Assembly: GCA_050084515.1 (NCBI GenBank)
Contig: CM114272.1
Span: 38,316,001 to 38,380,000 of the forward strand
Source of the DNA: Blasia pusilla
Lineage: Eukaryota > Marchantiophyta > Marchantiopsida > Blasiales
Direction: 5' to 3'
Length of the DNA: 64,000 nt
Shown piece after piece: positions 31,666-43,771 of the stretch. The notes beneath the pieces were generated by a model, which saw nothing but the letters and a program-made list of their open reading frames with translations, had not been told where the DNA came from and made no database searches. The position numbers were made by a program, and so were the translations under genes. Within the stretch, counting starts at the first letter, position 1; each line of letters opens with the position of its first letter.

Positions 31666-32715
31666 ATCAAGAGTCCATGGCCTATGAGAAGGGATGACCA
31701 GCCAGCTCTTTAGTTGAGGCTCCTCCACGTCTTGCAAAGAAAGACCGTTGAAGGAGGTGGGCCAACCTATACAGGTCCAACTCCAAAACTCGGGGTAGTT
31801 GAAAAGCTGCACGATGTTTAAACTGATGACGACAATCACCGTGCGTTTCATCCACTTGTCCATGGTCGCTACCACTCAGGCGTAGTTATTGAGAGCAGCC
31901 AGAGACGTGAGGACCTCAAATCCGGGATATAATTCGATCCCTATTGCTACTCTTCCTTCTCGAGATCCCTTCCTCTTACTCTCGCTCGATCCAATCTGGT
32001 GTGTCCCTTCCCTAGCTACGACTGGCAAGACTTGCATTTAGCATTACATTCCCGCGGTCAATTTATCTTCTCTCTCTCTCTCTGATCCAACCTTTTTTTG
32101 GTGGTTGTCTTGCTTATGGCACGTTCTCTGTCTACTTGTTGTTTTTGGTTTTTCCCCCGTATGGTGGACTTGTGCCTCATGGCCAAATCCCGGTAGAAGA
32201 TCTTTGTGCTATCTTCGTGCAATTGTAAGAGATGTCTTGTTGAGCTACAAATATGGAGCAAGTCAAGCAGATGGTGAAGATTTTGCCTCCGACAGCAATC
32301 ACTCTTACCTACGTGAGGTTTGAGTGAGGTGATCACACAGGACATCGTCCCGCTATAAACATATATAGGTGACATTTTCACTTATTAGGAAGCTATGGAA
32401 AGAAATTAAACCCTACACCCCAAGGGTTGTAGAGTTTAATCTTAACCCTAATATTTAGGACCCATCTTTCAAGCACTTGGTTGCCGTCCGCGTTTCACCC
32501 TCTTGTACTACCCCGCCTAGAAGCATCCGCGTTTCCCCTCTTTTCCAACTTGTGACCGCCCAACTAAAATGAAGTGTTTCCGCCTCTCCTGTCATTTGAT
32601 TCGTGCTATTGTGATCATGAGTGCGCGGCATAGGCAAATTGAATACATTTCCATGTAGAATCTCTAGCAAGAGAGTGCGCGCGGGTGCCGTCCAGATCTT
32701 TCTCCATCTTTCTCT
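31666..32715. other. no recognised feature
   Basis: Mixed-composition sequence with scattered short open frames on both strands. A CTCTCTCTCTCTC run at 32069-32082. No family resemblance seen. Confidence 0.45.
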
Positions 32716-33299
<584 letters not shown>

Positions 33300-33304
33300 C
33301 ACCA

Positions 33305-34977
33305 CACTACTTTGTGAGATCATCCTAAGGCGGATGGACTAGCGGAGCGGGTTGTGCAATAGTGAAGAGAGGACTACGCAAGTATGGCTTGCAATGAGAT
33401 AACCTAGGAAATTGGGACCTCCAGTTGTCGTGGTTGGCGATGGGATACACATTCAGCAAGCAGACATCCTTAGTGAGGTATTGAACCTTGATGACCATGA
33501 CGTATGGATGTGAGCATGTTCTTAGAGGGTTGAGTTGTTTCAGAGAGTGATGCCCATGGCGTTTGAGAACTTGGCAATTGTGCAACATCACGATACATTG
33601 AGGTATGCAACTATTCAGGGAGGTGGTTATCGACCTACTATCCAGAGGTTTCATCAGGGAGACTATGTCTACTTGCACCAGACGGCACCCACGACCTTGG
33701 ATATGATTGCAGGGTGTACCATCTTGAGAGTGTGTGCGGTTTTGCTATCAGGTGTTTTCTTATTGGAGGGATGAGATGGTATGGTTTGGAAGGACCATGT
33801 GCTTAACTATGCGTTGTGTCACCTTCCAAACATTGACGGTATAGTTGATCTGAGCTTAGCAGTAGTTCCTTCAGGCTTGTGATGTATGTTGTGTGGTTCT
33901 GCCCGTGGTGCAGCCACTATGCTAGTCTATGATGGATGTTCGAGAGGATGGCATATGGCATACTTGACGCCACCTCTTACTAGGGTTCCTCAAGGACAAT
34001 GGATGTGTCCCAGATGTACATAGAGTAGGTAGTTCTATATTCCGACTTGTGTCTGTGACATGGATGATAAGAAGGCGACTAACGATGGGGCCACATAAGC
34101 ACCCGACCTTCTTGCTCTTAGCGTCCGAGAGATGTATGTCATGGTAGGTAAAGATAGATGGCTATCTGGAGTTAGAGGGACCTAACCACCAGCTAGGGGG
34201 GCGATTGGAGATATTTTGGTACTTTTTGTCTCGTTGTTTGGATTCCATGAGTTAGCATGGGATCGTGCATGTTTGTGTGTATGATCGGTGACAGCGATGT
34301 ATGTTGTGTAGCGGTGTGTATGCGCACGATAACTATCACGTCTTTTAGAATAGATCGGTGAGATCTAGTAGAGCGCCTTCGCGAGTAGTGGAGGACAAGC
34401 TGAGGAGATCAATGATGACCTATGAAGGCCCCGCGCACTTGAGAGAGCAGGTTTCCCATTCATTTCGGCTCATTTGGAGCCATATTGAGGAACTTACTAT
34501 TTTAGGTAAGTACCATTTTGTATTTATGATCAACTTTATATTTTTGGTAAAAAGCCCTTGACCTCCTATATAAGGTCAAGAGCCAAAGAGGTGACTTGAG
34601 AGCATAGATTATCATGGAGAGAGCTTGGGAGAGGGGAGAGGTATACCTCAAGGGGAGAGAGAGCTTGAGAGATCATTCTCTCTTTGTTGAAACTCTTGGC
34701 ACGAGGCGGCGGAGCTATGGTCCCTTGTCTTGTAAGTGTAATCCAAGTCTCTCATTAGAAGAGTGGGTTTGGTTTGACATTGAGAGAGACATGTGAGAGT
34801 GCACACATGTGAGAACTATGATGTTGTGAGAGAGATTGGATCTTGATTTATTGGAGATATTTTGGTATTTCTTGTCTTGTTGTTTGGATGCCATGAGTTA
34901 GCATGGGATCCTACGTGTTTGTGTGTATGTTTGGTGATAGCGATGTATGTTGTGTAGCAATGTGTATGCGTACGACA
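33305..34977 (+). mobile_element. gypsy-C: 3' third of a PHD-type gypsy element
   Basis: It runs from the integrase glutamate block (ADGLAERVVQ, VKRGLRKYGL at 33333-33390) through the integrase C-terminal module and the PHD finger to a polypurine tract (34189-34204). Then come X segment (34205-34331), LTR core (34334-34850, starting TATCACGTC in place of TGTCACGTC) and X segment (34851-34977). It is diverged from gypsy-1 at perhaps one base in ten, so it is older. The upstream two thirds are missing; the left edge abuts the CT tract. Confidence 0.8.
33883..34023 (+). pseudogene. PHD finger of gypsy-C
   Basis: It reads CMLCGSARGAATMLVYDGC then GWHMAYLTPPLTRVPQGQWM and CPRCT followed by TAG. 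The fold pattern is the same as in gypsy-1, but two ligands are lost (Cys to Tyr twice). An in-frame TGA stands just before the first Cys. Confidence 0.8.
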
Positions 34978-37900
34978 AGTTCTTGAAATGAGAAAGAGGA
35001 TGAATTGGAACTCAGGTTCCGGTTCGAGACACGACAACTGAGCCCGAACGACTGCTTTTGGAACTGTAGTTCCCAAATGAGATCGCAGGCCTCCTTATCG
35101 GATTCCTCGCTATCGGAACTAGATATCCAATTATCGAAATGAGAAGGAGGATCAATCGAAACTCAGGTTCCGATTCCGGTTCGTGACACTAACCCTAAGT
35201 TCGAACGGGAGCATTCGGAACTGTAGTTCCCAAAAGAGATCGTTGGCATCCTTCCCGGCTTCCTCACCATCAAAAGTAGAGATCCATTTCTCAAAATGAG
35301 AAGGAGGATCAATTGAAACTCCCGTTCAGGTTCCAAAATCAATAAGGGAGCCCTAAACAAGGGCATACGAAACTTAAGTTTCAAAATCAAATTGTTGGAA
35401 CTGTTCCCTCCAATGCTAGAAATAAGAACGAGAAACTACGCCTTACTACTCGGAAATGGAGTCCAAAACGAGCTCTTCAAGACCTCTAAGGAGCTATCTA
35501 GATGGGCATGATACTAGTTGGATATGCGCTTCATATGCCAAGCACTTTGGATTTTCAAATCAGTTATATGACTTGAGCAATAGGAATGTTAGAACCTCCT
35601 TGTATTCCCTTTACGAATATCAAGATACAATGCCAAGGCATCCGGCGTGTTGCGCGCCAAATACACATTGAAAAAAGCGTGGCAAAGACGTCATTCTCTA
35701 CCCTAAACCTTGACAAGCGATCTTCCTTTAGGCTTGGAAGTCATAGTATCTGAAACCCCCCGAGAGGCATTTTCTATCCTGCCGCAATTGACATCAAAAT
35801 GAATGCCTATTAAACTCCACCGTAGAGCGCATTGACAACAACACAAGTGTTGCATTTGGAAGGAGAAGAAAAAAGAACCTCACGATTGTATTTTCGCGTT
35901 GACCTACAAAAGATCAACAACCGGGCTCTCACATTCTTCCCTCGATCTCTTTGCACTGGAGGGAAGAATGCACCATATCATTTTTTTGCTAGCGATCTCT
36001 CTGCACCTCTGATGCAGAGAGATCGATAGCAAAAAAATGATCTAGGAAAATGTTGCTACTTATACTTGTCATTCATGACAGACTCGATGTTTGACTAGCG
36101 GTCCAGATTAGATCCATGTCACCACACCTACGATACTTAACCTAATACTCGCATCCATTTCAAAAATAAATTTGGACGTCACAGATTTAGGATCCGTGTC
36201 AGGAGAAGATATGGCGCATTAGATCAAAACCGCATATGTCAAAATCGTCCGAGCCACTCCTCAATCAGTTATGAAAACCAATGGTTGAGATTGACAAAAG
36301 GGCATGGATCGATCACCTCAAACTGACTTCAATTGGAATCCTATATAATCCTCACTCATTCCATTACCCTAAACCCAACCTCGTGAGCCTAGTATCCTAA
36401 CGTTCTGTGTCCCTTCCCAACCGTTCTCTTCAATCCATAAGGGCGCTATACCACATGATCACAATTGTAAGCATAGTCTAGAGACGTCAGGCCTCCACAT
36501 ATTGTAAGCTTATGAATTTAACCTCTGGACGGGCTCTACACATAAGTCCTCTATTTTTTCCTCTTCTGGGCCATCTTTCCGTTCATAATCCACTCCACTT
36601 AGGGTCTGTACCCACACACATTGGTAAAATAACGAGGGCCTCCGCTACTCCAACAAATCAATTTTTGACTTCAAATCTTGGTTTGTCATCGTCGCTCAAT
36701 AAGCAGATCGCCTTGATAGAGAGTCAAATCACCTTCAAATAATCCTGTAAGTGTGACGCAAACTCCGTAATTTGTTATTTCCAATACTATTTTTGGAATA
36801 TATTTATAGAGATGACCATAATACCGGAAAAATACCAAGCTTTTTCCGATTGATACTATAGATCCAAATGTGTTGAGGTGACGTCCACCTTAGAAAGTCA
36901 GTTGAGAGTTTTCCTGCCGGGTGGCAAGTTGTCCATCTCTCATTTATGCGAAAAGATGCCTGATGTTCTTTCGAATGGGATCTTAAGATCCGTTAGAAGA
37001 TCACCACAGTTCCAATCGGACTTTCCCTTCCTTATCCTGATTGGATCTTACGGTCCAATTCACCCACAGTCCAATGACCCTTCGATCAGATCTTAAGATC
37101 CGAATTAAGGACAGTCGGCCCAATGTTCTTTCAAATGGGATCTCAACATCCGTTGGAAGATCATTTGGAACTACAGTTCCCAATCACCTCTAGGTGAGAG
37201 AATGTTGGCCTTCGAGCTCAAAAACTCTCTCCTGACTTTACTAGGAACATTTGGAACTATAGTTCTAGTCGGAGAACTACGCTAGAGGCTGACGCTTTTC
37301 TCTGCTTAAGAGTGGACCTTAAGATCCACCCTTCCCGACAGGATATTAAGATCCAATTTTCCCTTTGGCCTATAACGCTTATATCGAATCTTAAGATCCG
37401 ATTCAAGGTCATTCGGGCATCTACATGCCTGTGAGCGGACAATCCAAATTTCTTATAAACAGATAACCCACGATTCACAAAATCGTGATAGATGCGCAAA
37501 GAAGTTTTTTTCAACTCTCTGATGACTTCATAAGGGGGATGGCTCCTCACAGCAATCGAAACCGAAGTTCCAATCGGACTTACCCTTCCTCATGCCGATT
37601 GGATCTTAAGGTCCAATTCACCCACAGTCTAGTGACCCTGTGATCAAATCTTAAGATCCGAATTAAGGACATTTGGCCCTCCGCGTGCCTGTTAGCGGAA
37701 TCTTCCAATATCGCTAGAAGTTATCTGTTCCCGTCTTGCGTAGAGGCGCCCGATGTTCTTTCGAATGGGATCTCAACATTTGTTGGAAGGTCATTCGGAA
37801 CTACAGTTCCCAATCATCTCTAGGTGAGAGAATGTAGGCGCAAAGTAGGTTATGTTGAACTTTTTGTTGACTTAATTATGTGGATGGCACACCTCCACAT

Positions 37901-37980
37901 TCAGAACCAGAGTTCCAATCGGACACACCCTACAGGTTGCCACTTTTCCCGAGTGGATCTTTAGGTCCAATTTGCCTTGT
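34978..37980. repeat. array of short palindromes (possible transposon subterminal region)
   Basis: Two palindromic words recur over 3 kb. GGAACT-NN-AGTTCC occurs at 35060, 35217, 37167, 37253 and 37797. CTTAAGATCC or its variants occur at about 36982, 37043, 37092, 37318, 37345, 37391, 37600, 37648 and 37959. Larger blocks repeat directly: 34985-35135, 35136-35292 and 35293-35400 are three units of about 151-157 bp, and 37007-37195 resembles 37563-37830. No coding frame. Dense short direct and inverted motifs of this kind are typical of CACTA subterminal regions bound by the element's own protein; that role is inferred. Confidence 0.6.
35977..36041. repeat. 29-bp hairpin with 7-nt loop
   Basis: The arms 35977-36005 and 36013-36041 are reverse complements with one mismatch (ATCATTTTTTTGCTA, then CGATCTCTCTGCA); loop CCTCTGA. 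It lies inside the palindrome array region but is unrelated to its two motifs. Confidence 0.85.
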
Positions 37981-38049
37981 GCAATATGATGATTACAATT
38001 CTGTCCCACTTTCCATTCGGTGTATGGCTAACAATTAATTGCCACTTCG

Positions 38050-38823
38050 ATGTTATGGTGCAGATTTCAGATTCATGCAATGGAATTCTGCATTGGTGAT
38101 GTAGTGTATCTACATGATGGATCATCCATCTTTGTTGGAAGAGCTAGAATCGTGGACACCAATTCCAAGAGAATAGTCCACAACATACCACTTGGTAAGG
38201 ACTCCTTGTACATGTCTCTGGAGGAAGTCTTCGGAAGTTCAACAAGCACTTACAATGGAGAACCTCTATCCAATTTCATTGGAGCATTCATCATATGGCC
38301 TCGTAATGGAGTTACAACAACTAATACATGTGGTGGATATGAGGATGTGGAAGGAGAGCCTTATTTCCCCACATAGTATTCAAAGAAAGTTTTCTTAAAA
38401 GATTTGAAGGGATCAGAGCTTCTTATTGGTTCAGAGTGTGTTGTCGAAAGCTTCGATTCACATGAGATCCAACCTATGTCCTTCTTTGACGACCAATGGC
38501 AACTGTGGGTGTGCGTAATAGTTGATGAGTCATACTGCAAACCAACTACCCATCCGAATGGAAGAAGGCTATAAGATATGATGGGAATGTTTGCAAAATA
38601 TCCCAAATATCTGAATATAGAAAAAGACAATGATACCATGGATATTAGGAAGAGGAAGCACTCAACGTGCAATACCTCCACCAACATACAAGTTACGTTT
38701 CCCATGATTGGTCGTATGGAATCAATCCTTTTACTGTTGCAACTTACAAAGAACGATGGATGTCTAAATATCGGAGAGGGAATTTTTTGCTATGTCAATC
38801 CAAATGACAAAGTTGGTTGTTAA
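38050..38823 (+). pseudogene. transposon-type ORF with repeated ...IxWP modules (two in-frame stops)
   Basis: One frame with internal stops at 38374 and about 38572. It reads FCIGDVVYLHDGSSIFVGRA, RIVDTNSKRIVHNIPLGKDS and FIGAFIIWPRNGV. This form (a small barrel with VHxIPLG and ending in IxWP) is common in accessory ORFs of plant DNA transposons such as CACTA elements, sometimes annotated as DUF8039. The frame continues with SECVVESFDSHEIQPMSFFD. A related ending VIWPTASCI appears downstream in another frame. I cannot identify a transposase catalytic domain. Confidence 0.45.
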
Positions 38824-39400
38824 AGACTGGGTGATCACCATGTTGGCCTATTCATTACCAACATCACGAGCCGTCTTACATGCCACAAGGTTATTGAAAG
38901 GAACTTAGTCATATGGCCTACGGCATCCTGTATTGTTAAAGATAGACGAATCTTGTGGACAAGCTACTTGGAGTGTTCAACCGTATCCCGAGGGGCCGTT
39001 GCAGCAATAACAGGCAAGAGGAAGAGAGCTTACACATACACTTATTGGTGTAAAAAGAGATGTTCACTAACAGAGGAAGATATATCACAAGTGGCCTCAA
39101 AAAATTATTGCGGATAATTTTGTTGCCAATATACGCCGAGAGATGTTGTTCGTTCAAGCACACAGAAGTATTGGAAAAAATCCTTTCTGGAAAGAAGGGA
39201 ATCACTCCACGCCATGGTCCATTCATCTTACTTCATTGGCGGACAAAGGGTTGTGCGATTGGAAGGTAGAACGGTGTGCCTTCCAGGTTGGCGACAGATC
39301 CATAGTCTTGGAAAAACGAGCTTCGAGAACGAAGTAAGAAATGTCAGAGATGGCAAGACACGGACGGGGTATGGGAACCTGGGAAGAAATTGCATAACCT
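38824..39400 (+). pseudogene. continuation of the transposon-type ORF in shifted frames
   Basis: After a frameshift it reads LFITNITSRLTCHKVIERNL, VIWPTASCIVKDRRILW and SRGAVAAITGKRKRAYTYTY, then SLTEEDISQVASKNYCG. Basic and Tyr-rich, no recognised fold. It is adjacent to and in the same direction as the preceding ORF, so probably part of the same decayed gene. Confidence 0.35.
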
Positions 39401-39915
39401 AGAGGACGGCGCAAGCGGTGGAAATGATCAAGCTGATAATTGAGGAGATTGGAGATCGGATACTACACAAGGAAAGAAAAATGCAATATATTCTCACTTG
39501 CTCCCTAAACCATTTTCTAGTATAATGGAGTGTTATTCTGCATTATTTACCTGTACAAGTAATTGGAAACGGTTGAGCCAGAGCCAAATCTTTGGTTTGT
39601 TGCCACGCTCTTGGAAAACTTGATTTGAAACTATCCATTTTGTCGTGGATTAGGCAAAGATAAGACGGATTTTGCTTGCCAAGTGCAATTTAAGTTCTCA
39701 TAGGGCCTTAAATTTCTTACATTTCTTGCCTAATGGAACTTGCGGACGCATGTGGTACTTGCCGTACATACACAATTTGGAGAAACAATACCTTCTTTAG
39801 GTACTTGAATATTAAGTTGAATTAACTTTTACTCACTCTATTACTTATTGCTGGTATCTTGACTCATGGGCATGGACCGTGTGTAATTGCTCAATTTGAC
39901 ATAGGAGTCTACTAT
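39401..39915. other. no recognised feature before copia-2
   Basis: AT-rich. It may be the interior of the DNA transposon into which copia-2 inserted, but no target duplication is recognisable at the copia-2 edges. Confidence 0.4.
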
Positions 39916-40224
39916 TGAAGATTGAGTTAGAGTCAAGCTCATGAGACATCTCAACTACTATATTTGGTACTCACACGAAGTAGGGAAGCTTAATCTTGGT
40001 TAGTCAATTAAGCACGATTATCTTAACTCTAGTTAGTTAATCATAATTAGTCTAACTCGAAACTATGGTTAAGGTTAGGGTTAGGGTTGCTTATACATAC
40101 CCTGTATAATTGAGAAGGGGACCAGCCTCCACTCATTCTCTCATTGCCAATTTTGTTCTCCATGGTGGTGTGTGTGTGTGTGAGTCGTTTTCCACCAATT
40201 CTGCTTGTTTAGCAGTTTTCCACA
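39916..40224 (+). repeat. copia-2 5' LTR
   Basis: It begins TGAAGATTGAGTTAGAGTCA and ends ...AGCAGTTTTCCACA directly before the primer site. It contains GGTTAAGGTTAGGGTTAGGG (telomere-like) and a short (GT)n run at 40168-40181. ACCCTGTATAATTGAG may hold the TATA element (TATAAT). Confidence 0.85.
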
Positions 40225-40237
40225 TGGCATCAGAGCG
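40225..40237 (+). promoter_or_regulatory. primer binding site for initiator tRNA-Met
   Basis: TGGCATCAGAGCG directly follows the 5' LTR. Plant copia elements use TGGTATCAGAGC, complementary to the 3' end of initiator methionine tRNA; here one base differs. Confidence 0.8.
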
Positions 40238-40727
40238 ATAGGAGAACATCACTTGAAATCCTTGGTGTTTGAGGAGAGAAGAGAGGCGAGAGAATGAAAA
40301 TTTCAGTTTGGGAGAAGGAAGTTTTATTCAGAGCTCAGTGGGTGGAGATTTCACGGTGATAAAACTTTGGAGGCATTTTTTAAGGCTTTCCCGGTCGATT
40401 TAGCCATCTAGGTCTGCAGCGGTTAGAATGATGCTGAAGACTTATTCTAGCCCTGTAGTAGAGCTCAACGAGAGCTTTCCAACGTATCCAAAATTGCTCG
40501 ATTCTGACATTCTGAGCTCCTGCAGTAGCAATTTCAATGTAGGAAACAACAATTAGTGAAGAAAAGTTGTGTAGTTTGCTCTCTACATGCCAATTTTGAC
40601 TAGTTCTTTCATACAATTAATCAATTTTGGAAAATTTTTGGTCAAATTCTGTATGGAAGTGATCTATGCTTCAATTGGAGCAGTAGGAAAGCCTGAAATT
40701 ATGTTTTTATAAGTGAAATCGTTCGTC

Positions 40728-42590
40728 ATGGAGTATTCCTCAGCCGCAATCATAGGCGAGAAGCTACATAAGCAAAATTACAATGTCTGGAAGTTTCGCA
40801 TGAAAAAATTTCTCATGGGTCACGGAGCTTGTCACAAGTGATGAGGCCAAGCCAAAAGATGACTCAAGAGACTTGAATGTTTGCGCCTGGAAAAAATGCG
40901 CAAGGCAAGTAATCCACTATATTTCAATAACGATCATTTTGCCAATGATAGGTCACATTCAAGAAATTGATACTCCGAAGGAGGCGTGGGATGCATTGGA
41001 AAAGTTATTCCAGACATCTACAAAGGCTAAAAAGCTTCAATTGAAACAACAATTGAACAAAGTGAGGAAAGGATAGTAGAGCATCAATGATTATATTTTG
41101 AGTATCAGACATATTGTTGATCAGTTGAATAGCATTGGTGTCGCGACCCTCATGACCAAACAAGTGCCAAGCGGAACATCGGAACATTAGCGGGCTCACG
41201 CTAAGATGGTTTGCGCGTTGGAGTTATCTCAAAGAGGAGACAAGATACGAGACGCGAACGAGGAGTCGCGTTTCAGGTGTTATGGTCGCGATTGAGAAAC
41301 TTGGACCAAACGCGGAATGAGACTTGAAAGAAGTCGAGTCTAGGAAGTGGGTTGCCAAAAGGAAGATCCGGATTAGGAACGTCACTAGCGTTTGAGAGTT
41401 TCTGACTGTATTTATGGCCATAACTTTTAGCGCCAAGATGCGTTTGGAGCAAATAAGGGTGCGTTAGAAAGCTTATAGAGAGCTGGTCCAAACGCACCAA
41501 AGATCGCTGCAAACGCATAAGCAGCGGCCGAGATACAACCCGAAAACGACTGTAAGTGGAGTCGGGTTGAGGGTCACAATGAAGGGCCCGACCCTCTTTT
41601 CCCGAAGGGGAGGGGTTAGTGGAGAACCCCAGAAGTACTAGTAAGGGGGAAGGTCTTCGAGAGTGCTTGGAACCCAAACCCCACTTTGGGCGCCGCGGGG
41701 CGGCTCAAGGGCATGGAACGGAACGCGAGTTTGGGCGTTGGGTTGAAAACCTACACCAAGTCCATTGAGGCGATTTTAGACATCCCTCTTGGATTTCACG
41801 CCGCGACTAAATTACTTGGGTCTCGGTTCGGAACTCACACGAGGACCGTTGAACAGTGGGGATCGCTAGGCGTGCAAGTGCCGTTTCAGACCCTGGACTA
41901 ACCAGGAAGTCTGTTCCAAGTCTTGAAGGACTTGCCATGTTTTGGAAGCTAGGAACTAAGGAAGGTTGAGCTTGACGAGACGCCGAGTTGAGGACTCGGT
42001 GGGTTGGAACGCCGGTTGGCCCAAACCCGACTAACGAGAGTGCGTGTTTGGGTGCAGATCGGCGATGAGTTCGTGACCTACTGAACGCACGCTTCCGCAA
42101 CACTAAAGATTGACGTTCAAGGAGAGTAGGGGCGCGACAATTGGAGTGACAGTAGAAGATGATGATCTGATTTTGTTCACTCTTCAAGGCCTTCCAAAGG
42201 ATTACAAGTCCTTTGAGACTTCTATCTCTGTGAGAGATAAGTATCCAACCTTTGAAGAGTTAGTCCCTCTATTAATCAATGAAGAGATGCGCCTAGTAAG
42301 CAACGGTAGCTCGTCTAATCTGCAAGAGAGTGCGTTATTTGCAGGTTATGAATCAAACAGAGGCAGTGGTTGTGGTAGAAACTTCCATGGTCGTGGTGGA
42401 TATCAAGCATATGGAGGAAGAGGCACTCAATATACTATCACTCAATCAACTATGAACCAATACCACACACAATCACAATGTGGTGATGGTGGAAACCGTT
42501 GGGGTCAAGGTTAACAACAAAGGGTCCCTGAATCTTGCAATTACTGTGGGATAAAGGGTCACTATGCAAAGTTTTGCTTCAAGAAGAAGG
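40728..42590 (+). pseudogene. copia-2 gag and zinc knuckle (split by a solo LTR)
   Basis: It starts at ATG 40728 with MEYSSAAIIGEKLHKQNY and WKFRMKKFLMGHG, the usual copia gag opening. It continues with WKKCARQVIHYISITIILPM and TPKEAWDALEKLFQTSTKAK, and is cut at 41138 by the solo LTR. It resumes at 42145 (TVEDDDLILFTLQGLPKDYK) and ends with a Gly-rich tail and a CCHC knuckle CNYCGIKGHYAKFC (42538-42579). Stops occur at 41073-41075 and 42512-42514. Gag would form the particle and bind element RNA. Confidence 0.85.
41139..42139. mobile_element. solo LTR-like insert in copia-2 gag, TSD ATTGG
   Basis: A 1001-bp insert with ends TGTCGCGACCC and GGGGCGCGACA (TG..CA, inverted-repeat ends), flanked by exact five-base duplications ATTGG (41134-41138 and 42140-42144). 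Removing it with one ATTGG restores the gag frame seen in copia-1 (SIGVTVEDDD). GC-rich compared with its host element. Single LTR-like unit without internal domains, so a solo LTR left by recombination, or a small non-autonomous element. Open frames inside (for example 41273-41677 minus) have no recognised product. Confidence 0.9.
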
Positions 42591-43771
42591 CAGATATGCA
42601 AACAGGAGCCTTACAGCAACAAAACTATGTGGAGCAACAACACCAAAAGCAGTACCAAGAACAACAACATTCACAAACAGAGCATCTATTGGTCATGACC
42701 CATCATATGGGAGCAATAGTCAAGAAAGACTCGACAATAGATTGGTACATTGGTTGTGGTGCATCAAATCACATGACCCCACAAGCTAAATGGTTTAGTA
42801 GTTTGGAGCCGGTGAAAGATCTTGCAATTGTGCTCACAAGAGATGACACTCAACATCATATCATGCATACCGGTAAAGTTCCAATAGCATCAGATGGTCT
42901 TTGTGCTCTTGGAAATGTTCTCTATGTTCCTACCATTGCAATAAACCTGATCTCTATAGGACAGATAGTAGAACAGGGTTATCAAGTGAAGTTTAACGCA
43001 GATGGTTGTTTCATTGAAACAATGGATGACCAAACTACGATAGCCAAAGAAACTAGATTTGGCGCAATGCTTAAATTAGATGTTTCTATGCCAGATATTC
43101 AAACGGCAATGTATGGTGAAGCCGGCCAACAAGTCACAAATCTAAATGTGTGGCATAAAAGAATTGGACATATGAATCTTCAAAGATTACAGAGTCTTTC
43201 ATCATCTAATATAGTAATAGAACTCCCTAAATTAGCGAGTCATGCTACGTTAGAGGTATGTCCTACTTGCCAATTTGGAAAACAAGCTAGATTTCCTTTT
43301 CCAAAGCAAGGTAGAAGAGCATACAGGATATTGTAGTTGATCCACAATGATGTGTGGATAGCATCACAACATAACCTTAGTGGTTTCCAGTACTTTGTTT
43401 CATTTATTGATGACTTCTCTAGGTATATATGGGTATACTTTCTAAAAGCCAAGTGAGAGGTATTCTGAGTGCTCCAAACATTCAGAATTCTCATAGAGAA
43501 GCAGACCGGAGAACACATTCTGAAATTGCGTTGTGATGGAGGAGGAGAGTATCTTTCAATAGAGTTTGATGACTATTTACGTCAGAATAACATCCAACGT
43601 CGAGTGACTTGCCGTTACACTCCACAAAAAAATGGAGTGACTGAGAGGAAGAATCGACATATTACTGAAGTGGCACGAGCTATGTTGAATGAGAAGAACA
43701 TGCCTAAGGTGTATTGGGCAGAGGCTGTAGCATGTGCAGTCTTCTTAATCAACCGAACTCCAACAGCATGA
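42591..43771 (+). pseudogene. copia-2 protease and integrase
   Basis: A 246-codon open frame (42596-43336, no ATG needed in a polyprotein) covers a Gln-rich linker, the protease block DWYIGCGASNHMTPQAKW and GAG-pre-integrase WHKRIGHMNLQRLQSLSSSN with CPTCQFGKQARFPF. The protease triad should read Asp-Ser-Gly; it reads Gly-Cys-Gly, so the catalytic Asp is lost. Integrase follows with [40 protein letters not shown] and YWAEAVACAVFLINRTP, including the Asp and Glu blocks, broken by a stop at 43323-43335 and others. Confidence 0.85.

Noticed and set aside
41273-41677. 134-codon minus-strand ORF
   Set aside because: It lies within the solo LTR, is GC-rich and has no family signal.
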